Source: Hevea brasiliensis
Taxonomy: Eukaryota > Streptophyta > Magnoliopsida > Malpighiales > Euphorbiaceae
Assembly (NCBI RefSeq): GCF_030052815.1
Contig: NC_079499.1
Coordinates: 87,893,183-87,957,182, forward strand
DNA length: 64,000 bases
Direction of reading: 5' to 3'
This document shows, piece after piece, positions 33,008-47,800 of this stretch (position 1 is its first letter; each line of letters begins with the position of its first letter). Under the pieces are notes generated by a model. That model did not search any database, had not been told where the DNA came from, and worked only from the letters and a program-made list of their open reading frames with translations. The position numbers were made by a program, and so were the translations under genes.

Positions 33008-36000
33008 TGTAACACCCCTAAGTTCGGTAGTGCGTTCTGCTGTTCCGGTGACCAGTGCCGACCGGACAGCTAGGATGCCTAGAACCACACCTTGATATGA
33101 GAGAGGAGACATAAATAATGAAATACAAGAAAAGAAAATATAAGAAAAACAAAGGAAAAATTATAGCAAAGAAATGTAACCGAATAAGTGAGCCGGGAAA
33201 CCTAGCGATGGGTGATCGCACCGGGAAGTCACGGCGTGGACCGTTATTGTACCTGATCATGGAACCCTGGAAAACATTTTTAGGACATAAATAGACCCTT
33301 ATTGAAGTATAAATCTCATTAGAAAGATTAAAGAAAAATTAAATAATTAGTACAAAGAAAAGTGAGAAATCGAAAAACAGACAAAACCCGGTAATACCGA
33401 AAAATCGGGAATGCCACCTGAACAGGGGCATTATGGTCATTTGACATCTCGAAGTGTCTTTTGACCTAAATGTCCATTAAAAATAAATAATATTACACTT
33501 AGAAAATGAAATGAAAAATTAATTTGGTGGTACATAAAGTAAATAGCCAAAAATGGAGTGAAAAATGTGTAAATAACACATTTAAGCATTATTATATAAT
33601 TAAATGAGTAAGTGGACCACTAAAGGATTAAATTAAACATAAAATGTGGCTGATGTAAGTCCACTAAACCCATCAGAATGTTCATCTTCCTCATTTCATA
33701 AACATTGCCGAATTGAAGAAAATGGGAACCACCATGGCCATTTTTCATGCAAGCTCATCTAACCACTCATTTCACTTCTAATCATTTGAGTTCCTTCATC
33801 AAAAATGGTCTACACATCACAAGGAAGATATTGATACCAAATTTGAGAAGTTTGGTGAAGGTTTAGCAAGTTACAATCAAAGGTAAGTTTACATTTTTTA
33901 GAATTCCTTTGTTAAACTTTATGTTCATGTAATGGGTGTTAGTTTGGTGGAGGAAATTTTAAAGTTTAAATAGTTATTGAGATAGCCATTTTTGGACAGC
34001 CATGGGGTCACGCATTTAATGATTTATTATGCATATAATTGATGAGAAATAATGTTGATCTTGGTGATTTAATATCCTAGTGAATTATTTCACATATATA
34101 TGGTGATTTATGCACTTGGATGGGAATTGGTAAATTGTAGGGCACTTTGATGTTGAAGGACAATTTTCGGCAGCTTGGGAACACTTGAGTAAATGTATGT
34201 ATTCATGGAAGTGTAGGCAGAATATTGACCTAGAAGGATTGATGGATATGTATGTAGATTGATATTGTAAAGTGTATGTAAGATTTGTAATGGTTAGGTG
34301 TGTATGTAATGGTACTTAGAATTTGTAAATGTGAATTATATTTGGTGTGTTTAGGGTAATTGTAATATGCCCAAAGTAATGTTAATGTAAAGTAGAATAT
34401 GCTTTTGGTAATGTACCAAAACAGATCGGTAGGGAAGTGAACAAATTGCAAGGTAAATGTGTGTGATTGATGTGTGTTAAGCAAAGTAACCAAGGGCAGT
34501 GTACATTTTAGCTAATAAGTTTAAATGTGTAACCTCAATTGGTATGAGACCAATTGGAGGTGGAACTAGGCACAAAATGTGCCAACTTTCATTGAGAAAA
34601 CATACCAAAATTCTGCTTGCAAGGTGACCTAAGAAAATGACCAATTCGGATTAGGTGCAATTAGGACCTGAAAAATGACCAATTGGGCAGCAGTGAGTGT
34701 TTAGGCCATAACTCACTCAAAACAGGTCCAATTGACTTGAAATTTTAACCATGAATAGTTAAGACCCATACCTACAAGTCTTATGAAGACACCAAAGCCC
34801 AGAAATGACCATAAGCAAGACAAACAACTTGCACAAGTTCGGGTCCAAAAACTGGCCGAACCAGAGTTGACCAAATTGACCCAAAATTGACCTAATTTGA
34901 TACCAATTGACCAGCAATAGTGTAATGACCATAACTTAGTCTACTTAACTCGGATTGACCTAAAATTTGCACCATGTCCATAAGACCTAGATCTACAAGT
35001 TTGTAGTTTCGATGAGACCAAAAACCGAGGGAACTAGATCGTCGGCTAGGTCAAACCAGGTGTCCGAATCCAAAGAATTTGAATTAAAATGCACTAAACA
35101 AGAAAATGACTTTGGTAAAATGTACCAAACCTAAAACGCTATCAAATGTGACATATTGACGACACTAAAACCTAATTTACCTAAACGCATAGCGAGGGTG
35201 GTATATTAGGTGTTTAAGTGAATAATTGAGTTGATGCATTATTTAACAAACATCATCGATAGAGACATTTTAATTTAGTCTTGAAACACTTCAAATTGTA
35301 TTTCTCGATTAACAAGGACTCAAAGAAAAGGGAAGGAAACACCGAGTCGGACTGTGGGACAGTCATCAGAGGTTTGTGCACAACGGCTATTTCTTTTGAA
35401 TTTTTCAATCGAAATAAATTATGACTATTTGTATATTATTGTTTTAAATTGTGGAAATGTGTTTGGTGGACACTTATTGATTGAAAAACATTGTGAATGG
35501 TTTGAAACTGTGAAAAATTGTTTGAATGATATTGATGGATACTTATTGATTGAATAGCACGTAAATGGTTTTGTGGAAATTGAAGTGAATTACGAATTGT
35601 GTTGCCATTTTGTGAATGAAATTATAACTTTGGAAATTTATTGGATTCTTACGGATCATTTGAATAAAATGTTTGGAATTGTTTTGACTCACAATTGGCA
35701 TGACACGGATATTATGTTCCTCCTCCATTAATGGGGTGAGTGTGATTATTCCTCCCTCTTTGACTTATCAGTCTGAGGTGAGTATGATTATGTTCCTCCC
35801 TCTTTGACTTCCCAGTCTGAGGTGAGTATGGATGAGTACTCATTAGATAGCTAGCTTCCTCCCTCATTGATTTCGATTATTGGGGTGAGTATGTCTTGTC
35901 GTGGTGTACAACACGGCATATATGGAAAAATTTGTGTCATGACCTAAATTGTGTTATTGATTGGCAACATTGTATTGTTCAATTATTTGATCGAATGGTG

Positions 36001-37012
36001 TTATTTATTTGCAAAACGATATTATTCAATTATTTGATCGAATTGTGTTATTGATTTGCAAAACGATATTATTCAATTATTTGATCGAATTGTGTTATTG
36101 ATTTGCAAAACGATATTATTCAGTTATTTGATCAATTGTGTTATCGATTTGCAAAAAGGTATTATTCAGTTATTTGATCAAATTGTGCATGAATTGATAA
36201 TACGGTATTCTTAAACTATTTGACTAAATTGTGTTATTATGAATTTTGATAATTTGTGAATTGGAGTTTAAATTCCTTATGACATTCATTGTCTTGAATT
36301 TAACCATGGTTTTAAGTATCCACTATTGATATGATTTATGAATTGTGATTTAAAATTTGTATTTGGTTAATGTTGTGCACCACTGAGATATTGTCTCGTG
36401 ATAGCTTTATTCTTTATCGCGGTAGAGAGCGAGCAGGCAGACTAGGTCGCTAGTATCGCCAATGAGAGATTTTTGGGTATAGTGAGTATACCATATGTGG
36501 CATTTTGTACTGTAATGTATATTCACTGTATGTATATTTTGTTCTTGGTTTTGAGCAGTTGTAAATTTAAGTTGTACAGTAAAGTTGTAAAATAATTATG
36601 AGTTATTTGGCTTGTAAAAATTATGTTATATTTTTGTATCTTAGTCTTTGAAAATCACTGTGGATTTGACTTGAGAAATGTGTTGTGTTGATAAAAATGT
36701 TGGAGTTGAGATTTGAAAATATATTGAAGTGCTTTTTACAGGTTTTCTGAAGAACTGTTTTGTCCAAAATACAGATGGCACTCTGCCAAAATTTTTACAG
36801 ATACTCCAAATAAATCAAATGAGTTAGTTGTTTCACTTCAGTTCACCAAAGTCTTTCACACCTGTAAATAGTGCTCACCACTGTAAAAGAAGTAAGAAAA
36901 GTTTTTAAAATCCCTTGTAGTGTATTTAATGGATTATCAGTAGACGGAGTTGGTAATTCATTAGGTATACTACGGGATCATGTTATGCCTTACAGAGGGA
37001 TAGGGTGTGACA
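33008..37012 (+). mobile_element. Solo LTR, family with 3.9-4.0 kb LTR (4,005 bp)
   Basis: TGTAACACCCCTAAG ... GGGTGTGACA flanked by CATGT (33003-33007 and 37013-37017). It has no internal region. The same family occurs at 39546-43405 (minus) and 48032-51945 (plus). The interior has a ~46 bp tandem repeat (35946-36240) and three diverged GTGAGTATG-type repeats near 35715-35895. Frames inside it lack domains. Confidence 0.92.
35946..36240 (+). repeat. ~46 bp tandem repeat x ~6 within solo LTR
   Basis: Unit TGTGTTATTGATTTGCAAAA plus CGATATTATTCAATTATTTG and ATCGAAT. The copy at 48032-51945 has about four units (51030-51215); the minus-strand copy has about one (near 40400-40460). Confidence 0.85.
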
Positions 37013-37768
37013 CATGTGCTAGGTGGCAGCTGCATATTCCGTTAAGGTAGTTGTGGCAAATTTCATGTCAGATAGTCTTAAGGAATCAAAGTTGGCAAAC
37101 CAATTTGAATTGCAATGACAAAATTTGCCCATGGGCTAGGGACAACTAGACCAAGTAGCACACTATCATGTAGGACTCTTAGTGAATCCTCAAGTGGGCT
37201 TAGTAGTACACATAACCAGAGTATCGGAGCTTGCAATAATAACAACCTATAAGGCATTTGAAGCATGTTATGGAAGTGAAACCATTTATGACCCAGTTCA
37301 TACTAATGCAATAGGCTTGTATTATGATGTTGCGTTATGCTTTAAGCCTACAAGTATCCTTTTTATGTAAGGTTTTTGTAAGTTAATTCAATCAAGAATA
37401 TTAATATGCAAAAAGTCCACATAAGCCCACATATTTTCAATAGAGGGTCAAATAAGCCTAAAATTAAGTTTTGGGCCAAAAAAATCCTTATATATTTTAA
37501 TCAGGGCAAATAAGTCTACACCTAATAAAATATTATTTTTTATTAAATATCCTCTAGTGGGCCAAGTAGTACACTTAACCGGAGTACGGAAGATTGCAAT
37601 ATTAACAACCTATAATGCATTTCAGGCATGCAACGGAAGCAAAACTTCTATTACCCAGTTCATACTAATACAATAAACTTGTCATCTGATATTGCATTGT
37701 GCTTTAGGCCCATGAGTATCTTTTGTATTTAAGCTTTCTGTAAGTTAATTCAATAAATAATATTTCAA

Positions 37769-38214
37769 GGAAAAAAGTCCACATAAGCCCTTATACTTTC
37801 AGTAGAGGGTCAAATGAGCCTAAAATTAAGTTTTGGGCTAAAGAAATCCCTATAAATTTTAGTAAGGACAAATAAGTCTACACCTAATAAAATATTATTT
37901 TTTAATAACAAAATATTATATTTTTAATTTTAAATATTAAAAATTATTTATTATTTTTAATTTAAATGAAATTAAAAAAAAAGAAATTGAAAAACATGGT
38001 GAATAAAAATTGTTTAATTTTAAAATTATTATTTTTAATATTTTATTACTTGAAAAACCAAAAATTAATATTTATTATTAAAAAAATAATATTTTATTAA
38101 GTGTTGACTTATTTGGCCTTAATTAGAAAGTATAGGGTTTATTTTGCCCAAAACTTAATTTTAAGCTTATTTGCCCTTGATTGAAAGTACAGAGAATTAT
38201 TTAATCTTTTTTCC
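37769..38214. repeat. Foldback (MITE-like) unit 4
   Basis: GGAAAAAAGTCCACATAAGC at the left, AATCTTTTTTCC at the right. Same inverted-repeat plan as unit 1. Confidence 0.75.
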
Positions 38215-39064
38215 AATATTAAAATGCATTCCAACTTGAAATTATTGAACTTGAGGGGTGTAGGGGTGGGTCAAATGTGTCTTTATTTGGGTTAGATGGT
38301 CGTGTGCTAGGTGGCAGCTACATCTTCCATTCAAGTAGTTGTAGCAAGTTTCATGTCAGATGGTCTTAAGAATCAAAGTTGGCAATCCAATTTGAACCTT
38401 CACTTGCAACGACAAAATTTGCCCACTAGCTAGGGACAACTAGACCAAGCAGCCCACCATCATGTAGGACTCTTAGTGTATCCTCAAGTGGACTTAGTAG
38501 TACATATAACTAGAGTACCGGAACTTACAATGATAACAACCTGTAAAGCATTTCGAGCATGCTTTGGAAGTGAAACCTTTTATGATCCAGTCCATACTAA
38601 TACAATAGGCTTGTAATATGATGTGCGTTATGCTTTAGGCTAATGAGTATCCTTCGCATGTAAGGTTTTTGTAAGTATATTCAATCAAGAATATTAATAG
38701 GCAAAAAGTCCACATAAGCCCCCATATTTTCAATAGAGGGTCAAATAAGCATAAAATTAAGTTTTGGGCGAAAAAAAAATTCTTATACTTTTTAATAAAG
38801 CCTAATAAGTCTACACCTAATAAAATATTATTTTTTATTAAATATCCTCAAGTGGCCCTAGTAGTACACTAACCGAAGTACCTAAACTTGCAATAATAAC
38901 AACCTATAAGGCATTTCAGACATGCTATGGAAGTAAAACATTATATGGCCAGGTTCATACTAATGGGAGAGGCTTGTAATCTGATATTGCGTTATGCTTT
39001 AGGCCTAAGAGTATCTTTTTTTTTTCAAGTTTTCTGTAAGTTAATTCAATAAAGAATATTTCAT

Positions 39065-39513
39065 GGAACAAAGTCTACATAAGCCCTTGTACTTTCAGTA
39101 GAGAGTCAAATGTGTCTAAAATTAAGTTTTGGGCCAAAGAAATCCCTATAAAATTTAATAAGGCCAAATAAGTCTACACCTAATAAAATATTATTTTTTT
39201 AATAACAAAATATTATTTTTTTAAATTTTAAATATTAAAAATTATTTATTATTTTTATTTAAAATAAAATTTAAAAAAAGAAATTGAAAAGCATGGTGAA
39301 TAAAAATTGGATAATATTAAAATTATCATTTTTAATATTTTATTATTTAAAAAACCAAAAAGTAATATTTATTATTAAAAAAATTAATATTTTATTAGGT
39401 TTGGACTTATTTGGCCTTAATTAGAAAGTATAGGATTTATTTTGCCCAAAACTTAATTTTAAGCTTATTTGGCCCTTGATTGAAAATACAGAGAATTTTT
39501 TGATCTTTTTTCC
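39065..39513. repeat. Foldback (MITE-like) unit 5
   Basis: GGAACAAAGTCTACATAAGC at the left, GATCTTTTTTCC at the right. Same plan as unit 1. Confidence 0.75.
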
Positions 39514-39545
39514 AATATTAAAATTCATTCCAACTTGAAATTATC

Positions 39546-42500
39546 TGTCACACCCTACCCCTCTGTAAGGCATAACATGATCCCGTAGTATACCTAATGA
39601 ATTACCAACTCCGTCTACTGATAATCCATTAAATACACTACAAGGGATTTTAAAAACTTTTCTTACTTCTTTTACAGTGGTGAGCACTATTTACAGGTGT
39701 GAAAGACTTTGGTGAACTGAAGTGAAACAACTAACTCATTTGATTTATTTGGAATATCTGTAAAAATTTTGGCAAGGTGCCATTTGTATTTTGGACAAAA
39801 CAGTTCTTCAGAAAACCTGTAAAAAGCACTTCAATATATTTTCAAATCTCAACTCCAACATTTTTATCAACACAACATATTTCTCAAGTCAAATCCACAG
39901 TGATTTTCAAAGACTAAGATACAAAGATATAACACAATTTTTACAAGCCAAATAACTCATAATTATTTTACAACTTTACTGTACAACTTAAATTTACAAC
40001 TGCTCAAAACCAAGAACAAAATATACATACAGTGAATATACAGTACAGTACAAAATGCCACATGTGGTATACTCACTATACCCAAAAATCTCTCGCTGGC
40101 GATACTAGCGACCTAGCCTGCCTGTCTGTCTCTACTGCGCGGCAATAAAAGCTATCATTGAGACAATGTCTCGATGGTGCACAACATTAACCAAATACAA
40201 ATTTTAAATCACAATTCATAAATCATATCAATAGTGGATACTTAAAACCATAGTTAAATTCAAGACAATAAATGTCAACAAGAATTTAAACTCCATTTGT
40301 TAATATCACAATAATTTTCAATAAGTCAGATCATTGTTGAATTCAATAGACTGTATATGTCAATAAGAGTTTAAATCAATTTCACAATCTCACAATACAT
40401 AATAACAGAATTCGATCAAATAACTGAAGAATACAGTGTTGCCAATCTATAACACAATTTAGGCCATGACACAATTTTTTCCATATATGCCGTGTTGTAC
40501 ACCACGACAAGACATGCTCACCCCAATAATCGAAATCAATGAGGGAGGAAGCTAGCTATATAATGAGAACTCATCCATACTCACCTCGGTGGGAAGTCAA
40601 AGAGGAGGAACTTAATCATACTCACCCTGGACTAATAAGTCAAAGAGGAGGAATAATCACACTCACCCCATTAATGGAGGAGGAACATATTATCGATGTC
40701 ATGCCAATTGTGAGTCAAAACAATTCCAAACATTTTATTCAAATGATCCGTAAGAATCCAATAAATTTCCAAAGTTATAATTTCATTCACAAAATGGCAA
40801 CACAATTCGTAATTCACTTCAATGTCCACAACAACCATTTACTGATTGCTTTTCAATCAATAAGTATCCATCAAATACCATTCAAACAATTTTTCACAGT
40901 TTCAAACCATTCACAATGTTTTTCAATCAATAAGTGTCCACCAAACACATTTCCACAATTTAAAACAATGATATGCAAATAGTCAATATTTATTTCCATT
41001 GAAAATAATTCAAAAGAAACAGTTGTTGTGCACAAACCTCGATGGTGTCCCCTGATCCGGACTCAGTGTTTCCTTCCCTTTTCACGAGTCTTTGGTGGCG
41101 AAACACAATTTGAAGTGTTTCAGTACTAATTTAAACCGTCTCTATCGATGGTGTTTGGTAAATAATGCACTGAACTCAATTATTCACTTAATCACCTAAT
41201 ATACCGACCCTCGTTGCGTTTTAGGTAAATTAGGTTTTAGTGTCGTTAATATGTCACATTTGATAGGGTTTTAGGTTTGGTATGTTTTACCAAAGTCATT
41301 TCCTTGCTTAGTGCATTTTAATGCAAATTGCTGGATTCCGGAACACTGGTTTGACCTAACCGGACGATCTAGTTCCTCGGTTTTGGGTCTCGGTCGAAAC
41401 TACAAACTTGTAGATCTAGGTCTTATTGCACGCGTGCAAAATTTCAGGTCAATCCGAGTTAAGTAGACCAAGTTATGGTCATTACACTATTGCTGGTCAA
41501 GTGGTACCATTTTAGGTCAATTTTAGGTCAAATTGGTCAATTCTGGTTCGGCCAGTTTTGGACCCGAACTTGTGCAAGTTGTTTGACTTGCTTATGGTCA
41601 TTTCTGGGCTTTGGTGTCTTCATAAGACTTGTAGGTATGGGTCTTAACTATTCTTGGTCAAAATTTCAGGTCAATTGGACCTGGTTTGAGTGAGTTATGG
41701 CCTAAACACTCACTGCTGCCCAATTGGTCATTTTTCAGGTCCTAATTGCACCTAATCCGAATTGGTCATTTTTTTAGGTCACCTTGCAAGCAGAATTTTG
41801 GCATGGTTTCTCAATGAAAGTTGGCACATTTTGTGCCTAGTTTCACCTCAAATTGGTCTCATACCAATTGAGGTTACACATTCAAGGTTATAGGCTAAAA
41901 TATACACTGCCCTCAATATGCAATTCACATCCCAACTTCAAACACACACTTACCTTTGCAAGGTTTACTTCCATACCCTACCAAACTGTTTTGGCACATT
42001 ACCAACAACATTTTCTACATTACATAAGCATTATTTTGGGCAGATTCCAATCACCCTCAACACACCAAATATCATTCACAATTACAATTTCTAAGTACCA
42101 TTACAAACACACCTAAACATTACAAACTTTACATACACTTTACAATGTAAATTGACATACATATCATCAATCCTTCTAGGTCAATATGCTGCCCACACTC
42201 CCTTCAATATACACCATTATTCAAGTGTCCACAAGCTGCCACAATTCATTCATCAACATCACATTGCCGTACCATATGCCAATTCCCATCAAAGTGCATC
42301 ATTCACCATATATACATGCATTAAATCACTAGGTTACTAAATCACCATGATTAACATTATTTCTCATCAATTATATACACAATACCTCATCAAAAACGTG
42401 ACCCATGGCTGTCCAAAATGGCAACAACAATAACCCTTCAAACTCAAAATTTTCCTTCACCAAACCAATACCCATAACATGCATAAAAACTTTAACAAAG

Positions 42501-43405
42501 GATTTCTCAAAAATGCAAACTTACCTTTATTTGTAACTTGCTAAACCTTCACCAAACTTCTCAAAATTAGTATCAATATCTTCCTTGTGGTGTGTAGACC
42601 ATTTTTCATGAAAGAACCTAAGAGAATGGAGTTGAAATGGAGAGAGGAAATGAAGCTCAAAGAAAAACGTCAATGGAGTTTCAAGGTTTCTTCAATTCGG
42701 CCATTTGAGAGAATTTTGAGGAAGATGGAATTTCAGATGGTGAGTGGACCATATCAGCCATATTTCAATGATAAATTAATCCTATAGTGGTCCACTAACT
42801 AAAATTAAAACATATTATAAGTTAACTTTCAATTAATCCACATTTAACCCATTATTTCCACTATTTATTTTAGGTACCATCAAATTAATTTTTCATTTCA
42901 TTTTCTAAGTGTAATACTATTTATTTTTAATGGACATTTAGGTCAAAAGACAATTCGGGATGTCAAATGACCATAATGCCCCTGTTCGGGTGGCTTTCCC
43001 GATTTTTCGGTAACACCGTATTTTGTCTGTTTTTCGATTTCTCACTTTTCTTTGTACTAATTATTTAATTTTTCTTTGATCTTTCTAATGATATTTACTC
43101 TTCAACAATGGTCTATTTAAGTCCTAAAAATGTTTCCCAGGGTTCCCCGCAGTCCAGGGTTAGTCAACGGTCCACGCCGTGACCTCCCGGTGCGGTCACC
43201 CATCGCTAGGTTTCCCGGCTCGTTTAACTTGATCACATTTCTTTGCAATCATTTTTCCTTTGTTTTTCTTGTACTTTCTTTTCTTTTATTTCATTATTTT
43301 ATGTCTCCTCACTCTCATTGAAGTGTGGTTCTAGGCATCCTAGCTGTCCGGACAACACTGGTCACTGGAGCAGCAGAACGCACTACCGAACTTAGGGGTG
43401 TTACA
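39546..43405 (-). mobile_element. Solo LTR, same family, minus strand (3,860 bp)
   Basis: Reads TGTCACACCCTACC at the left and GGGGTGTTACA at the right on the + strand, the reverse complement of the 33008-37012 family. It is flanked by TTATC (39541-39545 and 43406-43410). There is no internal domain. The 147-codon + strand frame at 40539-40982 has no domain and is not conserved as a frame in the other copies. Confidence 0.92.
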
Positions 43406-44819
43406 TTATCAAACTGGGAGGGGGGGGTGTTGTCAGGGTGGGTTAAATGTGTCTTGCCTCTTCCGTTCAGGTAATTGTGGCAAGTTTCATGTCAGATGGT
43501 CTTAAGGAATCAAAGTTGGCAAACCAATTTGAACCCTCTTTTGCGATGACAAAATTTGCCCACAGGCTAGGGACAACTAGACCAAGTAGCCCACCATGAT
43601 GTAGGACTTTTAGTGAATCTTCAAGTGGGCTTAGTAGTACACATAACTACAGTACCGGAGCTTGCAATAATAACAACTTGTAAGGCATTTCAAGCATGTT
43701 ATGGAAGTGAAACCTTTTATGAACCAGTTCATACTAATGCAATAAGTTTGTAATATGATGTTGCGTTATGCTTTAAGCCTATGAGTATCCTTTGTATGTA
43801 AGGTTTTTGTAAGTTAATTCAATCAAGAATATTAATAGGCAAAAAGTCCACATAAGCTCTCATATTTTCAATAGAGGGTCAAATAAGCCTAAAATTAAGT
43901 TTTGGGCCAAAAAAATCATTATACTTTTTAATAAGGCCAAATAAGTCTACACCTAATAAAATATTATTTTTTATTAAATATCCTCAAGGGGCCAAGTAGC
44001 ACACCTAACCGGAGTACTGAAGCTTGTAATAATAACAATCTACAATGCATTTAAGGCATGCTATGGAAGTAAAACTTTCTATGACCAAATTCATACTAAT
44101 GCAATAGGCCTGTAATATGATAATGCGTTATACTTTTGGCCCAAGAGTATCTTTTGTTCTGAAGCTTTCTGTAAGTTAATTCAATAAAGAATATTTCATG
44201 GAAAAAAGTCTACATAAGCCTTTGTACTTTCAGTAGAGGGTCAAATGAACCTAAAATTAGGTTTTTGGCCAAAGAAATCCCTATAAATTTTAATAAGGCC
44301 AAAAAAGTCTACACCTAATAAAATATTATTTTTTAACAACAAAATATTATATTTTTTTAATTTTAAATACTAAAAATTATTTATTATTTTTAATTAAAAT
44401 AAAATTTAAAAAAAAGAAATTGAAAAACATGGTGAATAAAAATTGCTGAATATTAAAATTATTGTTTTTAATATTTTATGATTTGAAAAATAAAAAATAA
44501 TATTTATTATCATAAAAAATAATATGTGTGGACGTATTTGGACTTAATTCGAAAGTATAGGATTTATTTTGCCAAAAACTTAATTTTAAGCTTATTTGGC
44601 CCTTGATTGAAAATACAGAGGATTATTTGATTTTTTTTTAATATTAAAATGCATTCCAACTTGAAATTTTTGAACTTGGGGGGGGGGGGGGGGTGTAGGG
44701 GTTGCGATGCTAAAATTTGCCCACGAGCTAGGGATAACTAGACAAAGCAGCCCACTATCATGTAGGACTCTTTGTGAATCCTTAAGTGGGCTTAGTAGCA
44801 CACATAACTAGAGTACTAG
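43406..44819 (+). repeat. 1.29 kb tandem array, segment 4
   Basis: Resumes after TTATC. Near 43425-43460 the linker and exon start are partly deleted. One foldback is present. A poly-G run at ~44679-44693 sits where a second deletion removed the exon start. It ends with ACTAG (44815-44819), the target duplication of the complete chromovirus. Confidence 0.85.
44200..44638. repeat. Foldback (MITE-like) unit 6
   Basis: GGAAAAAAGTCTACATAAGC at the left. The right end is degraded (GATTTTTTTTTAATATT). The right arm lacks part of the TTAGGTGTAGAC block. Confidence 0.65.
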
Positions 44820-47800
44820 TGTGACACCCCTTACCCGTCTACAGTATATCCGAGTAAGATATGTCACACGGTGTACCGGAACACTCTATTTTATCTTAAT
44901 CATTTTTATTCTTCCTTAATTAATTTTTATCATAGTTTTGAATATAACTTGTGAAATATAATTCATTTAAGTCATTTATTGAAATTATAATTTGTTTGAG
45001 GTTCCGAAAATTTTATAGAAAATCCGGTAAAGTACCAGCTAAAAATGGAGAAAGCAGTTCTTCGAAACCTGTTAAAAACACTTCCAATAATCATTTCCAA
45101 CAATCCCAACTCCATTTCATCAACAAAATCTCAATATGTTTTTCAACAACATTTCCATTTCTCAATCATTCATCTCATGTAATAATCATGTAAAAGTCAT
45201 AAATAAATATTCACTTTTCCATTCACAAACACAATTTCCATTATTTACATGAACATCAAAATACATTACATAAGTTTCAATTACACAAAAGAAAATAAAA
45301 GTTAGTTACAAAATACCAAAATGAAACCTAGTGTCCTACCAATGCACTGAAGATGGTGAGGTGACACGGACACTATGCAGAGCTGCAGGAGGTCTCACCC
45401 AGTCTGTGGTCTACTGGGCTCTCGATCAGTATCTCCAGAACCTACGCGTGGCAAAAGCAACGCACTAAGCAATAATGCTTAGTGGTGCCAATAATAAAAT
45501 ACAAAGAAATAACAAAAAATAAATATGCAGTGAATGTATCGATGTCTTATTGCAAATAAATTTTCAATGAGTATTTGTAATCTTACTTATTGTGTACTTG
45601 CTATATTCATTATTTCGTTAAATTTATCCACTTTCATTTTTAGTTGCCCAAGTAACCTATACTGGATGACTGGACTGGATAAATGGGTAAACTGGCACTG
45701 GGTATCTAGTACCTCGGGCCGTCACACCATCGGTCACATATGCATCTCCCAGTGTGCAACAGAACAGCTAATAAGCTGTAATAACAATAGGCACAAGGCC
45801 AAATATCAACACAATGTCAGAATGGCTAAAAGCCATGAAATCACAGAATGGCATAATGCCATGTGCAGTACTGCTAACTGAACCCTATTGGCATGCCAAA
45901 CTATCCAAACCAATCTTGTTAGGTCTACTAGGGCATTTGATACTTTTGAATTTTACAATTTTTGAATTTCAAGTTTTGGTGTTACTATTCCCTTCATTAG
46001 TCAACAAAAATTTTGACTTTTACATAGAAAATAGGTACATTGGTTTTAACACTCCCAACATACCACATTTTACATTCAAAATTTGTTGGTATTGGTTAAC
46101 AATACCATTTCTAAGCTTAAAATTAATGGAGCAGAATTTTCAGTTTTCATACCCTATCTTTACTATTCCATTAGTTGCTGTTTCAGTGGGAATTTGGAAA
46201 AATGATAAACATGAAAGTTGTTCCTTATTTTGTCTAGTTGAATTTCCTTTTTTGAATCACTCCATTTGGAGTTTTTTAGCTCAAGTTATGGTCCAAAAAC
46301 CACAACTGGCCAGATTGAAAATTTTCAGGGCTGACCATATCTACAGTGCAGTGAACAGTGACTGCAACTCAATTGTTGGATAGGTTCTGGTCATAATTTG
46401 GGGTAGGTTTCTTCATGAAAGTTGTTGATCTATATCTTATCTTGTTGTTGAAAAACTTTTAGGTCAATTGGGCCATTCTACAATGAGTTATGGCCAAATG
46501 AACAATCACTGTTCATTTGGTCATTCTGCAGAAACTGGTTGCAGGACACCCGGATTGGGGCAAGTTTTTGGTCCACTTGGTTTGGTTATGGGCATGGTTT
46601 CTTCACCAAAGTTGTGCCATTATGTGTCTAGTTTCATGTTCAATTGGCCAAACACCAATTGAACTTACACAGCCCAAGTTATGGCTGTCCAAACAGGCTG
46701 GACTCACAACCACCCTACAAGTCTCACTAGGCAGCATACCAAATCAGTTTTCTAATGCTATAATTCACTCCAAGTTATGGTCAAATTACCTCAAATGGTC
46801 ACTAATTGACCATTAAAACTTTAGCTTATGTCCATTTTCATCCACCACCAAAATTAAATTTCAAAACCCTAACCCTAATTGTCCAAGCCTCCAATTCATG
46901 CATCTTACTCCTAATTTGCTATACTAATCATATAATTTATAAGAGGGGCAGCTAATATGTCACTTTAACCAAAGAATTCTCCTAACTCTAACTCATGTCA
47001 AGGCTGCCAAAATTTCATGAAATATAACCATGCTTCATTAATTCAATTTTCATCAAATTTTCAACTTAACTTAGCTCAAATTCATGATTAGAAAGGTATA
47101 AAAGCAAAGTATATGGCACTAACCTTAGTAGGGCAGAATTTTCTCTTGTTAATTCTTCGCTTTCTTTGGCTTTCTTAGCAGCCAAACACTTGCTTAAGAT
47201 GTAGAGACAAATTTTATTGAAGTAGACTTAGGGTTTTAAGTGAGATTTGGGTGGGTTATAAAGCTTTGGTAAGCTTTCAATGGTGGAATGGTTATGGAGT
47301 TTGAGGGATACGGGAAGGTGATGGGCTGCTGGATTTTTATGAGTTTTTTGCTGTATTCTATCCACATTTCATTAGTTAATTTAAGTGTTGATTAAATATG
47401 ATTGTGGGTAAGTGTTTAATGACATCATATGATGTCATAATTGGTATTTTGTTCCATTTTTTTTTCTTCTCTTCTCTACTCATTTTCAATTTAATTTTTA
47501 GCATTATTTATTCACATTTTATATTATAATAATTATTTATTTAACTAGACAAGTCGGCCAAAAATCACCTCTAAAGGCGAAATGACCAAAATGCCTTCCG
47601 TTTGGCTCAACGGGCCAAAATTGTCTGTACCGATTGAAAAATTTTTCTAAATATTTTCTTGGAATTCTAATGCCATAGAAACCTCAATGACCCTTCTTTG
47701 GAGTCTCAAAAATTATTTTATGAATTTTCTCTCGGGTTTAGGGCTCTTAGTTGCGAGAACCGCAACTTTCCACTGGGTTGCCCATCGCTTGGGCATCGGC

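Larger units (their letters stand above)
37013..39545 (+). repeat. 1.29 kb tandem array, segment 3
   Basis: After CATGT (37013-37017) the monomer resumes at GTGCTAGGTGGCAGCTGCAT. Two foldbacks (37769 and 39065) are 1,296 bp apart. The exon-like frames here are broken by small indels near 37105 and 38371. The segment ends with TTATC, the target duplication of the minus-strand solo LTR. Confidence 0.85.

Noticed and set aside
40539..40982. 147-codon frame in the minus-strand solo LTR
   Set aside because: Not maintained in the two other LTRs of the family, and covers a diverged GTGAGTATG-type repeat. Chance frame.
45814..46383. 189-codon + strand frame in the chromovirus LTR, also open at 57724-58293
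   Set aside because: The two LTRs are near-identical copies, so shared openness is not independent evidence. The frame is hydrophobic and AT-driven, has no domain and is not open in the older LTR at 170-3261.
46863..46880. Telomere-like CCCTAACCCTAA
   Set aside because: Only two units inside an LTR, repeated at the same place in its partner LTR. No telomeric array.
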